From a virus: DNA of 31,276 nt. Position numbers and translations under genes: made by a program. Positions 26,731 through 31,276 of the stretch are shown here, piece by piece; within the stretch, counting starts at the first letter, position 1, and each line of letters opens with the position of its first letter. The DNA lies in the IMG/VR virus record IMGVR_UViG_3300009011_000045, positions 1 to 31,276 of that record; one strand, given 5' to 3'. Under the pieces are notes generated by a model, which was given only the letters and a program-made list of their open reading frames with translations, did no database searches and had not been told where the DNA came from.

Positions 26731-29385
26731 TCACGGCTTGCTCCCCTTCCGGAACAGCCAGCAGTTCAGCGAGCGTTTCTCGATTACCGATCGGACTTTG
26801 CGGGTCTCAATGAAGGTGTGTGTGGTGCTCAGCGGCAAAGCTCTGTGCAGTTGGGTTGCGTGAATGACTTCTTGACCGGCCAAACGGCAAGCGTTGTGGA
26901 AGTGTTCGATGTTGATCGCGATCAGATCTTTGTCGGCGCTGTGATTGAGCGTTTCCTGCGTGACTTCGCGATCCCCATCCTTGTCGCTGATGAACATCGT
27001 CCGCTCGTTCAGATAGTGATAGATCTGCCAGAAGCGACCCGCAGTCGGGTTCTCGGTGCTGACACGTTGCTGGCGATCAAGGGCACGGCGTTCGATGTGC
27101 TTGATTAGTTGATCCAGGGTGTCGTCGCTCCACTCGGGAAACAGCGCTTGGGTAGCTTTGGCTGCTGCCATCATCTGCGCATGACACAGCACAATCCGCT
27201 GATGCTGGAGTGCCGCATTGGCTTGTAGGCGTTGTTCGTACTCCGCAAAGGCATCGAAGTAGCGCTGAAGCCATTCCGACTCTTGGCTGATGCAATGACC
27301 TAGGTAGCCCGCCAAGTGCTCTACCGGAAGACTATTCAGGCGTACGGCCAAAACCTTCAATGCTGGGGTGTGGTGTGCCCTGGTTGCGTGGTAGTGACTG
27401 ATACGGGTAAGGATCGGCTCCGAGCCTTCCACACTGGCGTTCTGTGCGATGCACAGCGCGGCGAGGAAGACCAGGCTATCGGTATCGTTGCTCGAAGATT
27501 TCACGCCTACCGTTCGCAACGTAGCGTTGTGGTCGAACAACTGTTTCCAGATTTCCCAGTTGTACTGACTGACCACCGTGCGGCCTTGAGCGTCCACGGA
27601 CTGACTGTCCGACTCGATCAACACCACCGGCAGATTGCTGACTTGGGACAGGGCGCGGGTCAAACCGATCGCACTGGCGCCGGTACTGTTGGGCTTGATG
27701 CCCTCAAAATTGGAACGGCCAAACAGGCGCCACAGAAACCTGAGCAAGCTGGATTTACCGGCACCAGCGTCACCGGTCAGCTCCAGAAAAGGCCATGACT
27801 CTTGCTTGCTGCGGATCTGCTGCACAAACAGCGTTGCTGTCCACCACGATAGCGCCGCTAGACCATTCAAATGGTGCACGGCAAGAAAGTCGGAAAACCA
27901 GCTCGGGTCGAACGGATTACCGCGCACGATCACCAGGCTGTTCAGTGAGGTTTTCAGGCCTGTCTTACCGACCTCCAGATAACCGTGATCGTTGGCCAGG
28001 TATTCGCGGCCTTTGTGGTAGCCGAATTTCTGATAGCAGTAGGTCTTGCTCGCCGCGTCATAACCAACGAACGGCAACGATCGGACGGTAAGTGCGTTGT
28101 CCAGCCACTTACTGCGGAGCATGGCCAACACCTTTTCACCGCCTTCGAAGTTGCCGCCCGGTGTGCGTTCCAAAAGAGATTTGGCAAAGCTGCGAGGGTC
28201 GCCAATGGAGTTCGGCGCTAGCGGCTCCTTGCAGTTCTGGGCAGCGTTAGGGAAGTTGAATTGAAAAAAGAACTGCTGGTCACCGGTGATTGCATCTCGC
28301 TGGATGTACTCAAAATGCGGAACGCAGTTCGCCACCTGCTTCATGTCGCAATGCTTTTCGAACTTCGGCCAGTGGCCGTTCACGTTATCGCCGTCCAGAT
28401 CCTTGTTCAGTTCGTCGGTGTTGATCTTGGCGGAGTAGAGACGATTCTGAAATTCGACCAGGAAGAAGCTACGCGGCCGCTTGAGGTAAAGAAGAAACGC
28501 TTTTTTGGCGGCGCTGACCGCCACGAACAAGCGGCCCTGGTAGCAGGCTTCCCGCATGAAGTCGTCATTCAGTTGGCCATCGCGGTAAACGTCGTCCCAA
28601 TCGCGATCCGCGCCGGCGAGCGCTACCCATGCCTTTTCGTCTTTGGCGTGCAGCTGACTGCGGTATTTCGGGATGACTGAGTGACCGGCTGCGTCATCGT
28701 CCAAGGCAATGACCCAGCGGACTTTCTTACCCTTGTGTTCCTCGACGAGATTCCACGGGAAGTTATTGGCTGATATCGAGGCGACGGCCTTGTAGCCGGC
28801 AAGGAATAAGGCGATCGCGTGGAAAATGCCTTCAACGATATATACGGTATCGCTTGGCTCGATGGTCATTCCTGGCGGCGCCCAGCATCCGCCCTTGTAG
28901 TCCATCCCCTTTTTGATCCCTGCCTTGTCTCCCCCGTTTGCCTTGACCATGGTGACGTCAATGATGCGTTCCCAGTGACCATTGCAAAGCGGAAACCGGA
29001 CAGTGTCAGCCCATTGGCCGTCCTTCATCGGACGGCGGCCTTGTTCGTACCAGCCTTTCATCTTGCTGATATCAAAGCCGCGATTACGCTGTAGATAGGC
29101 GTCGGCCGTCGCGTTTGGATTCAGCTCGGAACGAGGGAACCGCTCACTGAGGTTTTCGAACAGGTGGCTGTAGCGTTCCCGGGTTTTTTCCTCGAACTGG
29201 CATTGGTTCAAGCGGTTGCACTTCAGCTGATATGGCTGCTTTCGAGCGATGTACAGGGTGCGTTCCCCGCACCCTGGACAAACACCTTTCTGAAAGTAGG
29301 TGGTGCCGATGTCTTTGAAGTCCAGGTCATTGTCATGCTCCAGGGCTTCGACCACTTCCAAGCGGTAGATATCTTCGAATTGCAT
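26731..29385 (-). CDS. Primase-helicase (P4 alpha / toprim type)
   Basis: An 884-residue product from ATG 29385. A zinc ribbon (C36, C39, C56, C62) is followed by a toprim-like primase domain with E185 in YIVEGIFHA and D229-D231 in VIALDDDAAG. From about residue 500 comes a superfamily 3-like helicase: Walker A GDAGAGKS (538-545) and Walker B-like VVLIESD (587-593). The C-terminal 200 residues are helical and may bind DNA. It would open the origin, unwind, and prime. P2 itself uses the rolling-circle protein A, which was not seen here. It lies 11 nt after cox and is the main early protein. Confidence 0.9.
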   Translation of the reverse strand: MQFEDIYRLEVVEALEHDNDLDFKDIGTTYFQKGVCPGCGERTLYIARKQPYQLKCNRLNQCQFEEKTRERYSHLFENLSERFPRSELNPNATADAYLQRNRGFDISKMKGWYEQGRRPMKDGQWADTVRFPLCNGHWERIIDVTMVKANGGDKAGIKKGMDYKGGCWAPPGMTIEPSDTVYIVEGIFHAIALFLAGYKAVASISANNFPWNLVEEHKGKKVRWVIALDDDAAGHSVIPKYRSQLHAKDEKAWVALAGADRDWDDVYRDGQLNDDFMREACYQGRLFVAVSAAKKAFLLYLKRPRSFFLVEFQNRLYSAKINTDELNKDLDGDNVNGHWPKFEKHCDMKQVANCVPHFEYIQRDAITGDQQFFFQFNFPNAAQNCKEPLAPNSIGDPRSFAKSLLERTPGGNFEGGEKVLAMLRSKWLDNALTVRSLPFVGYDAASKTYCYQKFGYHKGREYLANDHGYLEVGKTGLKTSLNSLVIVRGNPFDPSWFSDFLAVHHLNGLAALSWWTATLFVQQIRSKQESWPFLELTGDAGAGKSSLLRFLWRLFGRSNFEGIKPNSTGASAIGLTRALSQVSNLPVVLIESDSQSVDAQGRTVVSQYNWEIWKQLFDHNATLRTVGVKSSSNDTDSLVFLAALCIAQNASVEGSEPILTRISHYHATRAHHTPALKVLAVRLNSLPVEHLAGYLGHCISQESEWLQRYFDAFAEYEQRLQANAALQHQRIVLCHAQMMAAAKATQALFPEWSDDTLDQLIKHIERRALDRQQRVSTENPTAGRFWQIYHYLNERTMFISDKDGDREVTQETLNHSADKDLIAINIEHFHNACRLAGQEVIHATQLHRALPLSTTHTFIETRKVRSVIEKRSLNCWLFRKGSKP

Positions 29386-29396
29386 TCCCCAGCCCC

Positions 29397-29618
29397 TCAG
29401 CGCTTGGCCGATGCGGACATGACGCGCTCGGCCTGCTGAGCCGCTTCAATAGCCAAGGCGAGCATGTTGATCAGCACCGCTTCTTTCGAACCTTCGGCCT
29501 TTTCACGAATGAGGATCCGGCCGCGCTCGATGTCGTTTCGGATTGCTCGTTCCGACTGGCCGGAGCGCCGGGCCAGCTCCCTGACAGTGGTGTAGGGCGT
29601 GTCGATAGTGATCTGCAT
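29397..29618 (-). CDS. cox: Cox-like lytic switch regulator / excisionase
   Basis: A 73-residue product from ATG 29618 with GGAG 8 nt upstream; the longer frame upstream re-reads the operator region. PYTTVRELARRSGQSERAIR is a winged-helix/HTH segment and NDIERGRILIREKA is the wing region, as in P2-family Cox proteins. Cox represses the C promoter and directs excision by bending attachment DNA. It is the first gene of the early operon, divergent from the repressor gene. Confidence 0.8.
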   Translation of the reverse strand: MQITIDTPYTTVRELARRSGQSERAIRNDIERGRILIREKAEGSKEAVLINMLALAIEAAQQAERVMSASAKR

Positions 29619-29645
29619 TTGATAAGCTCCGTGGGTATATATGCA

Positions 29646-29696
29646 GCAGATATGTATCTGCATCCACAGAATATGTATGTACATACACAAAATCAA
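29646..29696 (-). promoter_or_regulatory. C/cox switch: early promoter with two operators
   Basis: On the minus strand, -35 TTGATT (29696-29691), a 17-nt spacer, and -10 TATTCT (29673-29668) make the early promoter. The spacer contains the perfect 14-bp palindrome TGTATGTACATACA (29674-29687), the predicted repressor operator, where binding would block RNA polymerase. A second inverted repeat, GCAGATA-TG-TATCTGC (29646-29661), lies just downstream of the -10, perhaps the Cox site or second operator. The repressor promoter must also lie here; no good consensus was found for it. Confidence 0.75.
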
Positions 29697-29705
29697 GGGG
29701 TCATC

Positions 29706-29954
29706 ATGGATTTAGGAAGCAAGCTCAAGGAAGTGCGGCTGACGGAGCGACTGACACAGTCCGAAATCTGTGAATTGACTGGCGTAAAAATCGAGACGTG
29801 GAAGGGTTACGAATACGGGCGCAGCAAGTCTGTCAGCTCGATTGAGCTGCTGAAGGTCACCATGCACCCCCGGTTCAAGAAATACGCGCTCTGGTTGGTG
29901 ACTGATGAGGTCGCGCCTGAAGCGGGCCAGATAAGTCCCGTGATCGGCCAGTGA
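29706..29954 (+). CDS. C: Lysogeny repressor C (HTH, Cro/CI type)
   Basis: An 82-residue product from ATG 29706 with AAGGGG upstream; the longer frame begins in the operators. [20 protein letters not shown] followed by [17 protein letters not shown] is a clear XRE-type helix-turn-helix; the rest ([20 protein letters not shown]) is a small dimerisation part. P2 C (99 residues) is similarly short and has no LexA-like cleavage domain. It should bind the palindromes at 29674 and perhaps 24132. It lies 16 nt ahead of integrase on one transcript, as C-int in P2. Confidence 0.88.
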   Translation: MDLGSKLKEVRLTERLTQSEICELTGVKIETWKGYEYGRSKSVSSIELLKVTMHPRFKKYALWLVTDEVAPEAGQISPVIGQ

Positions 29955-29970
29955 TGGCAGGTGCAAGAAC

Positions 29971-31035
29971 ATGCCGATAAAAAAGCTTGCTGACGGCCGC
30001 TATGAAGTGGACTGCCGCCCCGACGGCAGCTACGGCTATCGAACCCGGAGAATTTTCCCTACCAAAAATGAAGCGACTCACTATCACAACAGAGTGATGG
30101 GGGAGGCAGCTGCTGGGCGGGTGACGAAGCCCGCGAAGCACGACGGTAGAAGCATGCTAGATCTGGTCAATCGTTGGTATGTCGTCCACGGACAAAACCT
30201 GAAGACAGGCAAACAGCGCTTGGCGCTGTTGATCAGCATGGTCAATCGGATGGGGAACCCGAAAGCGCACAAGTTCACGTCAGCCCACTTTGCGCAGTAC
30301 CGCGCGGAGCGTGCCGAGGGGAAACATTCCAGAACGACGCCAGGCACTGGCTACTCCAAGGACGGCGGGGATCCGAAGCCCATCAGCGCGAACATGCTGA
30401 ATCATGAGCTGACGTACCTACGTGCCGTATTCAACGAGTTGGCCAGGCTGGGGGAGTGGGACGCCGACAACCCACTGGGCAAAGTGCGCAAACTCAAGTT
30501 CGACGAAACAGAGATGGCCTACCTGCTGAGCGAGCAAATTCAGCAGTTGTTGGGCGACCTGGCTACGCGGGATTCAGACGCCGGGTTGATCGCTGAAGTG
30601 TGTCTGGCCACCGGTGCCAGGTGGGGCGAAGCGGAGAAGCTACAACCGCGCCAGGTGCGTAATCAGATGGTGCATTACAGTCGTACCAAATCCAGCAAGA
30701 ACCGGTCTGTGCCCATCTCGAAACGGCTGGAGGAGCGTTTGAAAGCTGCTCTGCCTTTCAGGCCTTGCGCCATCACCTTTCGGCGTAGTGTGGAAGCGAT
30801 CGGATTAGAGCTGCCTGATGGTCAGATGACGCACGTCCTGCGACACACCTTCGCATCCCATTACATGATGAATGGCGGGGATATTCTGACGCTTCAAAAA
30901 GTGCTGGGGCATGCGACGTTGGCCATGACTCAAAAGTACGCTCACTTCAGTCCTGGACACTTGGCCGAGGTCGTCAATCTGAATCCGCTGGCCAGCCTCA
31001 TAGAAGCGAAACCGGTGGTTGCCGAAGTGGCGTAA
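29971..31035 (+). CDS. int: Tyrosine site-specific integrase
   Basis: A 354-residue product from ATG 29971. An N-terminal arm-binding domain (about 1-60) and a core-binding helical domain (about 60-170) precede the catalytic domain, which has all residues: R217 (TGARWGEA), K240 (SRTKSSK), H288 and R291 (HVLRH), H314 (LGHATL) and the nucleophile Y323 (QKYAHF). It recombines attP with the tRNA gene attB. It ends only about 120 nt from attR, beside the right arm sites, as expected for phage integrases. Excision needs Cox as well. Confidence 0.95.
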   Translation: MPIKKLADGRYEVDCRPDGSYGYRTRRIFPTKNEATHYHNRVMGEAAAGRVTKPAKHDGRSMLDLVNRWYVVHGQNLKTGKQRLALLISMVNRMGNPKAHKFTSAHFAQYRAERAEGKHSRTTPGTGYSKDGGDPKPISANMLNHELTYLRAVFNELARLGEWDADNPLGKVRKLKFDETEMAYLLSEQIQQLLGDLATRDSDAGLIAEVCLATGARWGEAEKLQPRQVRNQMVHYSRTKSSKNRSVPISKRLEERLKAALPFRPCAITFRRSVEAIGLELPDGQMTHVLRHTFASHYMMNGGDILTLQKVLGHATLAMTQKYAHFSPGHLAEVVNLNPLASLIEAKPVVAEVA

Positions 31036-31038
31036 CCG

Positions 31039-31074
31039 TCCGTCCAAACCCGAATTGGACGAATCTTGGACGGA
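31039..31074. repeat. Putative integrase arm-type sites (right arm)
   Basis: TTGGACGGA appears inverted at 31039-31047 and direct at 31066-31074, with a one-mismatch copy ATTGGACGA at 31054-31062. They start 4 nt after the int stop codon and lie about 80 nt from the attR core, matching the left arm repeats at 219-239. Confidence 0.55.
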
Positions 31075-31125
31075 GCGCACTTTGTGCGTTCCAGCTGAGT
31101 CAAATTTTCAGATGCCAGAAACGAC

Positions 31126-31150
31126 GAAAGCCACGTAATACGTGGCTTTC
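31126..31150 (-). terminator. Terminator of the rebuilt tRNA gene
   Basis: GAAAGCCACG / CGTGGCTTTC with a 5-nt loop, 4 nt beyond the tRNA CCA end on the minus strand. It comes from the phage: the host's own terminator is now at 43-72 beyond attL. Both have the same 'GGCTTTC' top, so the phage carries a functional substitute. Confidence 0.75.
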
Positions 31151-31153
31151 AAA

Positions 31154-31199
31154 GTGGTGGGCCCACACGGACTTGAACCGTGGACCAAAGGATTATGAG
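31154..31199. repeat. attR: attR core: 46-bp direct repeat within tRNA gene
   Basis: Identical to 78-123. It spans the tRNA gene from the anticodon to one base past CCA. Crossing over within it keeps the tRNA sequence intact at this end. Confidence 0.93.
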
Positions 31200-31231
31200 T
31201 CCTCTGCTCTAACCAACTGAGCTATAGGCCC
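31155..31231 (-). tRNA. tRNA with CAU anticodon (Ile2- or Met-type)
   Basis: A complete 77-nt tRNA with encoded CCA. The acceptor stem GGGCCTA / TGGGCCC has one T-G pair, the D arm is GCTCAGTTGGTTAGAGC, the anticodon loop CTCATAA carries CAT, and the T loop is TTCAAGT. Annotation pipelines would call it Met. However, C4-G69 and C5-G68 pairs, which TilS uses to mark tRNA-Ile2, and the T-arm style (TTGGTCC...GGTTCAAGTCC) resemble tRNA-Ile2, whose C34 is changed to lysidine to read AUA. It is not the initiator: the G-C anticodon stem triplet is absent and it has a paired first acceptor base. Confidence 0.9.
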
Positions 31232-31276
31232 TCAGTAGGCCGCGGATTATAGCGACGGTTTGGCGGCTGTGCTATC

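Noticed and set aside
26351-26734. 127-codon minus-strand frame after the primase, coupled as GTGA
   Set aside because: It has a plausible ribosome site, but it runs through the iterons and AT tract, giving low-complexity text (NIYKKNIYKK, EHTGTT). More likely non-coding origin DNA; a real protein remains a small possibility.

Overview
The window holds one complete-looking P2-type temperate bacteriophage integrated into a host tRNA gene. The host is most likely a Pseudomonas. That rests on GC-rich coding sequence, the style of the tRNA, and proteins of the kind found in Pseudomonas prophages; it is a judgement from memory, not a search. A 46-bp direct repeat (78-123 and 31154-31199) marks attL and attR, so the element is about 31.08 kb. 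The repeat is the 3' part of a CAU-anticodon tRNA. The full tRNA is rebuilt at the right edge (31155-31231, minus strand) and a 3' remnant stays at the left edge.

Layout, left to right. (1) 1-123: host terminator and attL. (2) 124-3713: integrase arm sites, then accessory (moron) DNA. This holds a membrane-anchored coiled-coil protein, a pair of small conserved-looking ORFs behind a LexA-like box, a 2-oxoglutarate/Fe(II) oxygenase, a 32-codon microgene, and several hairpins. (3) 3717-21137, minus strand: one long, tightly overlapped late operon reading leftwards. Its order is capsid scaffold/protease (O), major capsid (N), small terminase (M), head completion (L), tail completion (R, S), tail sheath, tail tube, a zinc-finger protein, lysis genes (holin-like, SAR-type lysozyme, Rz with nested Rz1), tail chaperones E/E' with a -1 frameshift site, tape measure, baseplate (DUF2590-like, J, I), tail fibre and its chaperone, two unassigned baseplate-region proteins, hub and spike. 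(4) 21300-24111, plus strand: large terminase (P) and portal (Q), divergent from O as in P2. (5) 24164-24609: Ogr-like late activator and a convergent small gene. (6) 24610-25055: AT-rich non-coding DNA. (7) 25119-29618, minus strand: early operon reading leftwards from cox, with a large primase-helicase and four small ORFs, and a strong iteron plus AT-rich origin candidate (26333-26651) just downstream of the primase. (8) 29646-29696: the genetic switch. (9) 29706-31035, plus strand: repressor C and tyrosine integrase.

How it works together (inference from P2 biology). C holds the lysogenic state from a palindrome that fills the spacer of the early promoter. The same palindrome with one change lies upstream of ogr, and a 10-bp part of it lies in the LexA-like box ahead of the cargo pair. 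Relief of repression would turn on cox, primase and replication, then Ogr and the divergent late operons. P2's rolling-circle gene A was not seen; a P4-alpha-like primase-helicase beside iterons suggests origin-based theta replication. The most unusual features are the iteron origin, the operator shared by several loci, the frameshift site, the cargo block beside attL, and a terminase frame that runs 242 nt into the portal gene.
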